A stretch of DNA of 18,005 nt from Bacillota bacterium (GCA_023428885.1 JAEYWQ010000394.1:1-18005), one strand, 5' to 3'; positions 1 to 7,257 are shown, counted from the first letter of the stretch. The notes: generated by a model not told the origin, from the letters alone. Program-made: numbers and translations.

Positions 1-954
1 GATAACACCTGTATCAATTGTTTTTTCGCCGATTTGTTCACCGTTAGCTAATTTTAATGCAGCTTCTACGCCTTGGTATCCCATGAAATATTGACGTTGA
101 ACAACAGAAGATGTATTAAATTCTCCACCTCTGATCATTGTTTCAATTTCCGCTGAGAAGTCGAAACCTACCATGCTCACATCAGTTCTCTTAGATTCTG
201 TTATACCAGTTACGAATCCAACTGTAGAACCATTGTTTGGTCCAAATACACCTTTTAAGTTAGGGTAAGTAGTTAAGAAGTCTTGGCAGAAACCAACTGC
301 TTTACTGATATCACCGTCATTAACTTTAATGTCATCTTTTAATACTGTCCAGCTTTGAGGAGCGTTAGCATCCCAGTATTCGTTGAAACCTTTTACACGG
401 TCATTGATTGTTTGAGATCCTGTTGAACCAACCTGAATAGCAACTTGTGCTTCTTCTGTTTCAGAAACGCCATTATCTTTCATCTTTTTGATAAGTTCTT
501 CAGCCGCAGATTTACCAGCTTCTACATTGTTTGTTAATAATGCAGCGCTGTAGTTTTCGCTGTTAATTACGGTATCAACTAATACAACAGGGGTTCCAGA
601 ATTATATGCTTCAGTGATAGGTGCATCTAAGGATACACTATCTAATGGAGCAATTACAATACCATCTGCTTGAGATGAAACTGCGTTTTGTAATAATGTT
701 AATTGACCTTCAATATCAGATTCTAGAGCAGTACCAACTACAACAACTTTACAGCCTAAATCTTCTCCGGCTTTTTGAGCACCTGCTTGTAATACGCTCC
801 AGTATTGGTTACCTAGAACTTTTACAATAACATAGATAGTTTTTTCGTCTTTACCACTTGTTGTTGAATCATTTGATTTTGTCCCTGATGAACATCCAAC
901 TAAGGTTGTCATAGCAAGAGCAAGGGTAAGTAGTAATGTCAGTGCTTTTTTCAT
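1..954 (-). CDS. Sugar ABC transporter substrate-binding lipoprotein (partial, C-terminus off the window)
   Basis: This is a solute-binding protein of the periplasmic-binding-protein type 1 fold (RbsB-like, CUT2 family). It should capture a sugar or sugar-like ligand outside the membrane and deliver it to the permease encoded just upstream. The 318 visible codons have no stop before the window edge, so the C-terminus is missing. Residues 1-20 form a lipoprotein signal peptide ending in the lipobox LVGC, with Cys21 as the lipid anchor. A Ser/Thr/Lys-rich tether (about 22-38) follows, then the domain start TIYVIVKVLGNQYW and the typical segments ADGIVIAPLD (97-106) and GTPVVLVDT (120-128). The start ATG at 954 is preceded by AGGAGGA. 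It begins 18 bases after the permease stop, so it is probably co-transcribed as the last visible gene. CUT2 operons often place this gene first, so its distal place is a little unusual. The ligand cannot be read from sequence; ribose, galactose, xylose or another compound are all possible. Confidence 0.93.
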   Translation of the reverse strand, partial: MKKALTLLLTLALAMTTLVGCSSGTKSNDSTTSGKDEKTIYVIVKVLGNQYWSVLQAGAQKAGEDLGCKVVVVGTALESDIEGQLTLLQNAVSSQADGIVIAPLDSVSLDAPITEAYNSGTPVVLVDTVINSENYSAALLTNNVEAGKSAAEELIKKMKDNGVSETEEAQVAIQVGSTGSQTINDRVKGFNEYWDANAPQSWTVLKDDIKVNDGDISKAVGFCQDFLTTYPNLKGVFGPNNGSTVGFVTGITESKRTDVSMVGFDFSAEIETMIRGGEFNTSSVVQRQYFMGYQGVEAALKLANGEQIGEKTIDTGVI

Positions 955-972
955 GTTTCATTTCCTCCTGGT

Positions 973-1989
973 TTACGCGTTTTGTTTTTTAAATAATCTT
1001 TTAATACCATCTAATTTTCCACCTTTTGTAACAGTTTGAGACGCTACTGCTACTAAAAGAATTAGACCAATAATTACTTGTTGCCAGAATGAGTTGATAC
1101 CATTTAAGTTCAAACCATTTCTGATAACACCCATCATAAGAGCACCAATAATTGTATTTAAAATTGTACCTTCACCACCATTAATAGCGATACCACCAAG
1201 TACAGAGGCTGCAATTGCTTCCATTTCGTATCCATTACCAGCAGTTGGCTGTGCACTGCTTAATCTAGATGCTACTAGTATTCCACAAATAGCCGCTGAT
1301 AAACCTGAAATACAATATGCGAACATACGGGTTTTCACTGCATTAATACCGGATAATTTTGCTGCTTCTAAGTTAGATCCACATGCATAAATTTGACGTC
1401 CGATACGAGTTTTTGCTAATACGATACCTAAGATTGCTGCGTATACTAAAGTAATAATAACGCTGTAAGGAAGACCATTTCCTCCAATACGTCCACCACC
1501 TAATACATAGAAAGCAGATTGCACTGATTTTGAAGGAATGTTTGTTGTATAAACTGGAGCACCATTTACAAGAACGTTTGCAAGTCCACGATATACCCAC
1601 TGGGTTGCCAGCGTGGCAACGAATGGTACTACACCTAAAATTTCAATAAAGAATCCGTTCATTACACCTGTTAATAATCCCATAACAAGACAAATGATGA
1701 TACAAATAGGTAATGGAATACCTCTTACTAATAAACTAACTACGATAATTCCCGATAAAGCCATGGAAGCTCCGGCAGAAAGATCGTTACCGCCACAGAC
1801 AAGACAGAATGTTAAACCACAACCGATAATAGTATAAGTAACAATTTGTTGTAATAAATTTTGTAAATTTGACTGAGCTAAAAATTTACCAGGTGATATG
1901 ATCGAAAATGCAACAAATAGTACGACTAAAATTCCAAAAGAATAGATAGCTCGTCTAGTAGCAACATTTAACTTACTAAATGATTTCAT
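973..1989 (-). CDS. CUT2-family sugar ABC transporter permease
   Basis: This is an inner-membrane permease of the RbsC/MglC/XylH type (BPD_transp_2), which forms a homodimeric channel driven by the ATPase encoded upstream. I place the start at ATG 1989 (338 residues, MKSFSKLN...). It has GAGGAAGG about 9 bases upstream and leads straight into the first membrane helix (about 15-33). An in-frame TTG at 2010 overlaps the ATPase stop as TTGA and would add seven charged residues, but it has no better ribosome site. The protein is almost entirely hydrophobic helices. The C-terminal third carries the family signature: KLSGINAVKT, then SGLSAAICGI, SRLSSAQPTAGNGYEMEAIA, GGEGT and RNGLNLNGI. Length is normal for the family (about 310-350). 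It lies between the ATPase and the binding protein with 17- and 18-base gaps, so the three are one transcription unit. Confidence 0.95.
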   Translation of the reverse strand: MKSFSKLNVATRRAIYSFGILVVLFVAFSIISPGKFLAQSNLQNLLQQIVTYTIIGCGLTFCLVCGGNDLSAGASMALSGIIVVSLLVRGIPLPICIIICLVMGLLTGVMNGFFIEILGVVPFVATLATQWVYRGLANVLVNGAPVYTTNIPSKSVQSAFYVLGGGRIGGNGLPYSVIITLVYAAILGIVLAKTRIGRQIYACGSNLEAAKLSGINAVKTRMFAYCISGLSAAICGILVASRLSSAQPTAGNGYEMEAIAASVLGGIAINGGEGTILNTIIGALMMGVIRNGLNLNGINSFWQQVIIGLILLVAVASQTVTKGGKLDGIKRLFKKQNA

Positions 1990-2006
1990 AATTTCATTCC
2001 TTCCTC

Positions 2007-3539
2007 TCAATTCTTTGATGATAGCGTTGGAGCTGCTTTTCCTTCTAACTTGTTATAACCAGCAGCTAAGTATAAGATTTCTTCTTGGGTTGTCTTTTTC
2101 GCATCCAACTCACCATTAATTTCACCTTGGTGAATGACTAATACTCTATCACTCATACCAAGAATTTCAGGTAGTTCAGATGAAATCATAATAATAGCAA
2201 CACCTTGCTTACTTAATTCATTAAATAGTTCGTAAACTTCATACTTTGCTCCAACATCGATACCACGTGTAGGTTCATCTACGATAAGTACTTTTACATC
2301 GTTACAAAGCCATTTTGCTAAAACTACTTTTTGCTGATTACCACCGGACAGATTTCTACATAACTGATGAATACCTGGTGTCTTTGTTTTCAAGAGTTTT
2401 ACATATTTTTCAGCATTCTTTGCACCCTTTTTATCATCTACAAAACCATAACGTGTTAGTTGTGATAAATGAGCCATATTGGTGTTATACTTGATGTCTA
2501 AGTCAAGTGCCAGACCATCTCTTTTTCTATCTTCTGTTGCATAACCAATACCATGTTTAATAGCATCTTGTACAGAGCGTACTTTAATTGCTTTGCCATC
2601 TAAGGTAAGTTCCATACTGTCTGCAGGGTCAGCACCAAAAATACATCTCATTAATTCTGTACGACCTGCCCCTACTAAACCGGAGATACCTAAGATTTCA
2701 CCTTTTTTTACATTAAAGTAATCTACATTTACTTTGTTTCCTCTACGAATATTTCTTGCTTCCAAAGCAATATCTCCAATTTGTCTAACATACTTTGGAT
2801 ACTTGTCTTCAAGGGAACGACCAACGATCATGTTAACCAATTCATCCATTGTGATTTCACTTAGATCTCTAGTACCGATATACTGACCATCACGAATAAT
2901 ACTTACTCTCTCACATATTTGATTTAACTCTGCCATACGATGTGAGATGTAAACCATACCTACACCTTGTGCTTGTAGACGTCTAATGATTCCAAACAAC
3001 TGATCAATTTCACGTTCTGTTAAAGTTGCAGATGGCTCATCAAGTACCAATATTTTAGAATTAAAACTGATTGCTTTCGCTATTTCAACCATCTGTTGTT
3101 GGGCAACGCTTAAACTATCTACTTGAGCATAAGTATCTAAATCAATCCCCAAACCATCTAAGATCTTTTTCGCTTCCTGATGCATTTTTTTATCATCAAT
3201 AAATAGGCCTTTGGTATGTGCTCTACCGATAAAAATGTTATCAGCTACACTCAAATGTCCACACAAATTTAATTCCTGCATGATAATACTGATACCAAGT
3301 TCATGAGCTTTGCTAACCGAATCTATTTGAACCTTTTGTCCCTCAATATAGATCTCTCCCTCGTCAGCTCTATGAACACCTGATAATATTTTCATTAGTG
3401 TGGATTTACCCGCTCCATTTTCACCAACTAATCCCAAAACTTCACCTTTGTAAACATTTAAGCTAACTTTATCTAATGCCTTTACACTGGGAAAGCTTTT
3501 ACTTATTCCTTCCATACGGAATAATTCTTCTTTTTTCAT
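2007..3539 (-). CDS. CUT2-family sugar ABC transporter ATP-binding protein (two fused ABC domains)
   Basis: This is a cytoplasmic ATPase of the RbsA/MglA/XylG type that powers sugar import through the neighbouring permease. Its 510 residues hold two ABC modules. Module 1 has Walker A GENGAGKST (39-47), a weak signature region LSVAQQQM (about 143-150), Walker B ILVLDEP (163-169) and switch His200. Module 2 has a degenerate Walker A GLVGAGRTE (287-295), as usual in this family, then a canonical signature LSGGNQQKV (397-405) and Walker B VLIVDEP (417-423). The start ATG at 3539 has AAAGGAGG upstream. It is the first gene of the transporter operon, with a candidate -10 box about 40 bases upstream. 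Sequence alone does not tell the substrate. Confidence 0.96.
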   Translation of the reverse strand: MKKEELFRMEGISKSFPSVKALDKVSLNVYKGEVLGLVGENGAGKSTLMKILSGVHRADEGEIYIEGQKVQIDSVSKAHELGISIIMQELNLCGHLSVADNIFIGRAHTKGLFIDDKKMHQEAKKILDGLGIDLDTYAQVDSLSVAQQQMVEIAKAISFNSKILVLDEPSATLTEREIDQLFGIIRRLQAQGVGMVYISHRMAELNQICERVSIIRDGQYIGTRDLSEITMDELVNMIVGRSLEDKYPKYVRQIGDIALEARNIRRGNKVNVDYFNVKKGEILGISGLVGAGRTELMRCIFGADPADSMELTLDGKAIKVRSVQDAIKHGIGYATEDRKRDGLALDLDIKYNTNMAHLSQLTRYGFVDDKKGAKNAEKYVKLLKTKTPGIHQLCRNLSGGNQQKVVLAKWLCNDVKVLIVDEPTRGIDVGAKYEVYELFNELSKQGVAIIMISSELPEILGMSDRVLVIHQGEINGELDAKKTTQEEILYLAAGYNKLEGKAAPTLSSKN

Positions 3540-3576
3540 AAAATGCTGCCTCCTTTCGTACGCTTTTTACAAATTT

Positions 3577-3582
3577 ATTATA
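3577..3582 (-). promoter_or_regulatory. Candidate -10 box of the sugar transporter operon
   Basis: A perfect TATAAT lies on the minus strand about 40 bases before the ATPase start. No good -35 hexamer sits 16-18 bases further upstream (the local sequence is A/T-rich). This fits a promoter that needs an activator, plausibly the AraC-type regulator encoded next door. Function is inferred only. Confidence 0.5.
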
Positions 3583-3715
3583 CAATTTGCTGTCGAAAAA
3601 AAATATCGGATTAAGTTAGTATAAAAAGCACAATTCTATCTTTTTTTCATAATCAATGTTGGACATTATTACTTCTTTTCTTTTTTATGCTTATTTTATT
3701 TATCTATTTTTTAAG

Positions 3716-3729
3716 TAATTTTGCTTGCA
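3716..3729 (+). promoter_or_regulatory. 14-mer TAATTTTGCTTGCA shared with the kinase upstream region (copy 1)
   Basis: The same 14 bases occur on the opposite strand at 6523-6536, before the sensor kinase gene. This copy is about 180 bases before the ATPase start. Because the second site precedes the two-component genes and the first precedes their likely target, a binding site for the AraC-type response regulator is a reasonable guess. No experiment or family motif supports it yet. Confidence 0.35.
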
Positions 3730-3791
3730 ATAAACTGACTATTTCTTAAAAATTGCACAATGCCCAGATTTCAATTCTATACAAGGCTCTC

Positions 3792-3859
3792 ATGCGTGTT
3801 CGCATATATGCATGCAAACTTGCAGGATGAAAGGTGACAGGTTGGCTGTCCATCTGTCA
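3792..3859. repeat. Cluster of short inverted repeats (possible structured or mobile intergenic repeat)
   Basis: Consecutive symmetric elements are visible: ATGCG-TGTT-CGCAT (3792-3805), GCATATATGC (3802-3811), TGCATGCA (3809-3816), TGCAA-AC-TTGCA (3813-3824), and TGACAG (3835-3840) pairing with CTGTCA (3854-3859), or alternatively GACAG with CTGTC at 3846-3850. The patch is richer in G+C than the flanks. It could be a degenerate repeat element or a structured transcript. I do not recognise a named family. Confidence 0.4.
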
Positions 3860-3973
3860 TCTGATTACTTTGCTTTCGCAGTACCGTAAGAGAACACTTT
3901 TGTTCCGAACGTAGCTGCGCATCATGCCCGAAGGGATTTTTGATCAATAGGAAATACGACGCAATTTTTGATT

Positions 3974-3997
3974 AAAAAAAATCCCGCCTACGGGATT
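3974..3997 (-). terminator. Rho-independent terminator after the response regulator gene
   Basis: Read on the minus strand there is a perfect 7-bp stem AATCCCG-TAGG-CGGGATT (3980-3997) followed directly by a run of T residues. It lies about 80 bases after the regulator stop codon and should separate it from the transporter operon. A second ATCCCGC copy just before it (minus strand, 4006-4012) could pair with the same 3' arm in competition. Confidence 0.8.
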
Positions 3998-4078
3998 CAC
4001 CGTCTGCGGGATGCATTCATTTGCATATACTAGATATTTACTTTATTGTTAGTGCTAAAAAAGCACATTTCCCATCTA

Positions 4079-4915
4079 CTATAATTCTTTCATTCGCTGT
4101 AACTGATACTCAGAAGGACTAATACCAACACTTCTACGAAATACTCTTGCAAAATAACTAGAATCTGGATAACCTACTTTCACACCAACTTCCTTTACAC
4201 TCATATTAGGTTGTTTCAATAACTTTTTAGCCTCATTGATTCTATACTCTGTTAAATAAGTCGTAAAGTTTTGTCCAAATTGCTGTTTAAACATTTTGCA
4301 AAAATAAGTTTCTGAATAGTTGATGGCACGAGCTGCTTCTTGCATGGATATTTCATTCATGTAATTGCTTCTAACATATTCTTCTACCATAGATGCCAAA
4401 ACATTAAACCTACTTATATTATTCTCTTCTGATTCAAATTCCATTGGAGACTCTATCACATGCTTATCTTCTGATCTGTTTCCTAAAATTCCTAAGATAT
4501 CAGGGGAGTAAGAAGAATATACTTCTCCTTGTACGTATTTTTCTGCCAGGTATAAAGCTTCTTCTACCACAGATACTAGTTCCTTTTCTGAATAAGGTTT
4601 TAACAAATACTCTAGTGCATGCACTGCGATTGCTTTTTTTGCATATTCAAATTTATCATAAGCAGTCAGAAAAATAATGCAAAAACCTTCTTTTTCCTTT
4701 CGCATAATTTCTGCCGCATCTATCCCCTTGATTCCTGGCATTTCTATGTCTAAAATGACGACATGAATATCTGTACTTCGAAAAATTTCTAATGCTCGCT
4801 TCCCATTCTCTGCTTCAAGTACTTCACAGCTGTCTCCAAATATTTTCTGTAGTACCTTCTTAAGCATCATTCTTTCTATCAATTCATCTTCTGCAATTAA
4901 TATCCGATACGTTAT
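4079..4915 (-). CDS. AraC-type response regulator (YesN-like), probable ATA start
   Basis: This is a two-component response regulator with an N-terminal receiver and a C-terminal AraC helix-turn-helix domain. It probably activates the sugar transporter operon downstream. If translation starts at ATA 4915, the product has 278 residues: TYRILIAEDE gives the acidic pair near residues 9-10, the phospho-acceptor is Asp56 in VVILDIEMPG, the conserved Thr is Thr84 in FLTAYD, and Lys106 lies in LLKPYS. The AraC domain is about 180-278, with SMQEAARAINYSETYFCKMF and SVKEVGVKVGYPDSSYFARVFRR-type helices. The first usual start codon in frame is TTG 4882, which would delete the first beta strand and the acidic pair. 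Upstream of it the frame is open to a stop at 4940 with no ATG, GTG or TTG. A good AAAGGAG sits 6 bases before the ATA, and ATA overlaps the kinase stop as ATAA. The function is sure; the start is not. Alternatives are a TTG start with a damaged receiver, or a sequence error or mutation. Confidence 0.88.
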   Translation of the reverse strand: MTYRILIAEDELIERMMLKKVLQKIFGDSCEVLEAENGKRALEIFRSTDIHVVILDIEMPGIKGIDAAEIMRKEKEGFCIIFLTAYDKFEYAKKAIAVHALEYLLKPYSEKELVSVVEEALYLAEKYVQGEVYSSYSPDILGILGNRSEDKHVIESPMEFESEENNISRFNVLASMVEEYVRSNYMNEISMQEAARAINYSETYFCKMFKQQFGQNFTTYLTEYRINEAKKLLKQPNMSVKEVGVKVGYPDSSYFARVFRRSVGISPSEYQLQRMKEL

Positions 4916-6396
4916 AGTTTTCTCCTTTCTAACAGAATCTTAATCTGAGTTCCCTTATTTTCTTGACTTTCTACAGTGACCTCACCGTATTCATAATAAG
5001 CTGTTATTCTACGATAAATATTACCTAAGCCAATACCAATATCTTTCCCTCTTTGCTTGATCCCACTTCGAATTTGCTCTAACTTCTCTGCACTCATTCC
5101 CATTCCATTATCCTTAACTTCAATATAAAGCGTTTCTTCATGTTGATGAATACAAATATCGATATGGCCCCCCTCTTCTTTCAGAGATATTCCATGGATA
5201 ATTGCATTTTCCACTAAAGGTTGCAGCAAAAAAACAGGTACTTCTACATACTGGCTTTGTACATCAGATTCAATGTTCCAACTAATTCTATCACCAAATC
5301 TTTTTTCTTGAATGTACATATAATCTTCAATGATCTTTAATTCCTGATTTAATGGTGCAAAAGGAGCCGTAGTACGTAGACTATACCTTAAAAGATTACT
5401 TAATACTCTTAGCATTTCTTGAGAGATTGGAGCATCCTCTATTTGTGCCATTCTGTAAATCATATTTAATGTATTAAAAAGAAAATGTGGATTTAACTGA
5501 CTTTTAATTAACTGTAACTGGGCTTCTGAGAATTTTTGTTCTAAGGTTGCTTGCTCTAATTGTTGTTGATGAAGTTTTTCTTCGATCATACGTTTTTCTT
5601 CAAGAGTAAGCACATATTCTTTGGTAGAGTGTTTCATTTTATTAAAAGCATACACCAATTGTCCAAACTCATCCTGCCCTTTCCAAACTAGATCTGGAAC
5701 GGTGAAATTATTTTTTTCGATTTCCCTAGAAACTTTCACCAAGTTTGAAAGTACCGAAATAATATCTTTTGTTAATATCCTAGTAAGGTAAAAAAATAAA
5801 AATAATACTAATACAGCACTAAAACCAACTACATATGGAAAGCGTTTTAAGTATATCACACGGTTTACATATGTATTATTTTCCCCGCTTAAGACTTCTT
5901 TCATAAGTCTTGCGGCATAGTCTTGTAAAAACTCTTGCATTTGGTAAGTTTTATAAACTTCTTCGATATAATCTGCCTCATTGGAATCCATTAATAAAAC
6001 TTTGTCTCTTTGCTTGATATACTCTTCATAACTATTTTTTATACTCCAGGTTATTTCATACCTTTTTTCACCAGTGATCTTATAGTCATAAGGGAGGGCT
6101 TTAAATGTATCATCTGTATAAATAGATGCCTCTTCCATTTTTGTTTCATTCTCTAAGGTATGATTTCGAATCAGATTAGCGAACATGGTAGTCTCATCTT
6201 TCATGGCTTCTTGAAAATTGTAACTTACCGAAATATCATCCATAAATCCATTTACTTCGCCTATAAATCCATAGAGAACTTTTCCATTAATAACGAGTCC
6301 AAACACCATCAAAATACCCATACTCATCAAAATAGCATATATTTTCTTTTTTATAGATAACCGGCTTATAAAGGGTATTACTTTATTTTTTAACAT
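4912..6396 (-). CDS. Membrane sensor histidine kinase, LytS/YesM type (HAMP, His_kinase, HATPase_c)
   Basis: This is a membrane kinase that probably senses an extracellular sugar signal and phosphorylates the overlapping AraC-type regulator. I start at ATG 6396 (494 residues) because GGGAG lies 7 bases before it; a GTG at 6459 would add 21 residues but has a poor ribosome site. In this numbering, transmembrane helix 1 is about 19-45 and the extracytoplasmic sensor region about 46-186. Helix 2 (FPYVVGFSAVLVLFLFFY) is about 186-203. A HAMP segment runs to about 260, followed by a Glu/Gln-rich coiled coil. The His_kinase domain has LNPHFLFNTLN with phospho-accepting His304. The ATPase domain has VENAIIHG (395-402, N box), DNGMG (429-433, G1) and GIGLGN (G2). 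It ends in CTATAA, where TAA is the stop and ATA the probable start of the regulator. The sensed ligand is not deducible. Confidence 0.94.
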   Translation of the reverse strand: MLKNKVIPFISRLSIKKKIYAILMSMGILMVFGLVINGKVLYGFIGEVNGFMDDISVSYNFQEAMKDETTMFANLIRNHTLENETKMEEASIYTDDTFKALPYDYKITGEKRYEITWSIKNSYEEYIKQRDKVLLMDSNEADYIEEVYKTYQMQEFLQDYAARLMKEVLSGENNTYVNRVIYLKRFPYVVGFSAVLVLFLFFYLTRILTKDIISVLSNLVKVSREIEKNNFTVPDLVWKGQDEFGQLVYAFNKMKHSTKEYVLTLEEKRMIEEKLHQQQLEQATLEQKFSEAQLQLIKSQLNPHFLFNTLNMIYRMAQIEDAPISQEMLRVLSNLLRYSLRTTAPFAPLNQELKIIEDYMYIQEKRFGDRISWNIESDVQSQYVEVPVFLLQPLVENAIIHGISLKEEGGHIDICIHQHEETLYIEVKDNGMGMSAEKLEQIRSGIKQRGKDIGIGLGNIYRRITAYYEYGEVTVESQENKGTQIKILLERRKL

Positions 6397-6464
6397 TTCT
6401 ATTCTCCCATTAATTCCATTAACGCTTTCTATAGGATGCTTGTATTCGCTGTATAGCACCTTTA

Positions 6465-6483
6465 GGTTATTGTTATTATAACC
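6465..6483. promoter_or_regulatory. Inverted repeat over a candidate -10 box of the kinase-regulator operon
   Basis: GGTTAT (6465-6470) and ATAACC (6478-6483) form a perfect 6-bp inverted repeat. Minus-strand TATAAT lies at 6475-6480, about 80 bases before the kinase ATG. There is no clear -35 box at the right distance. The symmetry could be an operator or simply chance in A/T-rich DNA. Confidence 0.4.
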
Positions 6484-6522
6484 ATTAATTGAAATTCACC
6501 TTGCTTACCCCCCTGGCAAAAA

Positions 6523-6536
6523 TGCAAGCAAAATTA
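6523..6536 (-). promoter_or_regulatory. 14-mer TAATTTTGCTTGCA shared with the transporter upstream region (copy 2)
   Basis: This is the second copy of the exact 14-mer found at 3716-3729. Here it lies about 45 bases above the candidate -10 box of the kinase gene, a distance suited to activation. Nearby, TTGCTT (6501-6506) and AAGCAA (6526-6531) also form an inverted pair around a C-rich stretch. A binding site for the cognate regulator is an inference. Confidence 0.35.
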
Positions 6537-6611
6537 ATCAATCATTAAGATAGCATTTTCATCTTTTCTTTGCTCAAATCCAAATAACGGTATTTCCTTT
6601 ATGTTAACATT

Positions 6612-6661
6612 AAAAATCCCACCATCCACCAAAGGCTCAGCTATGATAGACAGTGGGATTT
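6612..6661 (-). terminator. Possible terminator after the hypothetical membrane protein gene
   Basis: On the minus strand AAATCCCAC (6661-6653) can pair perfectly with GTGGGATTT (6622-6614), followed by further T residues. The loop is about 30 bases long, which is large for an intrinsic terminator, and the stem lies about 100 bases after the stop at 6762. Other partial pairings inside the loop are possible. Confidence 0.5.
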
Positions 6662-6663
6662 AT

Positions 6664-6715
6664 CATCACTGCAGCGTGATATTTTCCATCACTGAGCAAC
6701 AGTATATCATCACTG
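6664..6715. repeat. Three direct copies of CATCACTG
   Basis: Identical 8-mers start at 6664, 6687 and 6708, spaced 23 and 21 bases apart, close to two helix turns. Two of them extend to TATCATCACTG. GTGAT at 6676-6680 lies between the first two, so hairpins can form with either neighbour. They could be sites for a protein on one DNA face, or part of an RNA structure with the stem at 6614-6661. Confidence 0.45.
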
Positions 6716-6761
6716 GGATTGAAAATCAAGCCAAAAGACGATGATATGCTATGGCAAGCGT

Positions 6762-7193
6762 TTAATATTTTTGAGGTTTAATGTCAGAATGTTTAATCCT
6801 ACCTTCGCTCTCATTCCATATTAGCCAGATATTTTGATTATCTTTAAAATATATATTTCTGATTTTTGAATCTTTGGTACGGATTGAAATATTGTAATCT
6901 ATGTTACCACTTAAAGCAGCAAAAAGAATATTATGTTTAATACCAATATAAAGATTACCATCTTCTATTTTATAGATATAGCCCGCATAAGATGAAATGC
7001 TAGTGACTTCGTTTAGTCTTAAATTAACTTCATCATCCTCAACAGTAATATTATCTGCAAATATTTCATTAGGTGAATCACACATCATAAATCCAAATAA
7101 TTTCCATCCATATCTGGAGAATACAATCATAAATCCAAATAAAAAAATAATTATAGCTAAAAATATTATGACTTTCTTTACAGCCCTTTTCAT
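6762..7193 (-). CDS. Hypothetical membrane-anchored protein (143 residues)
   Basis: I do not recognise the family. The 143-residue product begins with a short basic stretch (MKRAVKK) and one hydrophobic helix (about 8-25), which may be an uncleaved signal anchor. The rest is a polar domain that should lie outside the membrane. The exported part alternates hydrophobic and charged residues, as in a small beta-rich domain (NLYIGIKHNILFAALSGNID, then YNISIRTKD and IWLIWNESEG). Cys38 follows FGFMM, which is not a proper lipobox. The start ATG at 7193 has TAGGAGGG upstream and a good promoter at 7258-7287, so expression is likely. It appears to be transcribed alone: the yebC terminator lies above it and a possible terminator below. 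Low-complexity or antisense origin is unlikely given these signals. Confidence 0.82.
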   Translation of the reverse strand: MKRAVKKVIIFLAIIIFLFGFMIVFSRYGWKLFGFMMCDSPNEIFADNITVEDDEVNLRLNEVTSISSYAGYIYKIEDGNLYIGIKHNILFAALSGNIDYNISIRTKDSKIRNIYFKDNQNIWLIWNESEGRIKHSDIKPQKY

Positions 7194-7257
7194 AATCCCT
7201 CCTACATTTAAGCCATTTACACTTTTACTAACTATTGCAAACCATTTGTATAGTAAT

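Larger units (their letters stand above)
3540..4078. other. 539-base intergenic region between transporter operon and response regulator gene
   Basis: No credible gene lies here. Going up the coordinates it holds: the transporter ribosome site and -10 box (3553-3582); an A/T-rich stretch (3583-3780) with the 14-mer at 3716-3729 that also occurs before the sensor kinase gene; a cluster of inverted repeats with higher G+C (3792-3859); a stretch with no clear structure (3860-3970); and the terminator of the response regulator gene (3974-3997). A small GTGCT/AGCAC hairpin at 4052-4066 lies just after the response regulator stop. Confidence 0.7.
6397..6761. other. 365-base intergenic region between kinase gene and hypothetical gene
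   Basis: No gene is seen. It holds the kinase ribosome site and leader, the candidate -10 box (6475-6480), the shared 14-mer (6523-6536), a perfect 10-bp palindrome ATGTTAACAT (6601-6610), a 9-bp stem-loop that may end the upstream transcript (6612-6661), and three direct copies of CATCACTG (6664-6715). Confidence 0.7.

Noticed and set aside
621..830. Plus-strand open frame of 69 codons inside the binding-protein gene
   Set aside because: It is antisense to a well-supported lipoprotein gene, has a Leu/Gln-rich low-complexity product and no ribosome site.
6457..6459. GTG 6459 as start of the sensor kinase
   Set aside because: It lacks a properly spaced ribosome site and adds a non-conserved extension; ATG 6396 has GGGAG at a good distance.
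6601..6610. CcpA (cre) or Rex operator at ATGTTAACAT
   Set aside because: The core resembles parts of both, but the full cre consensus and the Rex spacing are not met.
6664..6715. CRISPR array
   Set aside because: The repeats are only 8 bases with two short spacers and no cas genes in the window.
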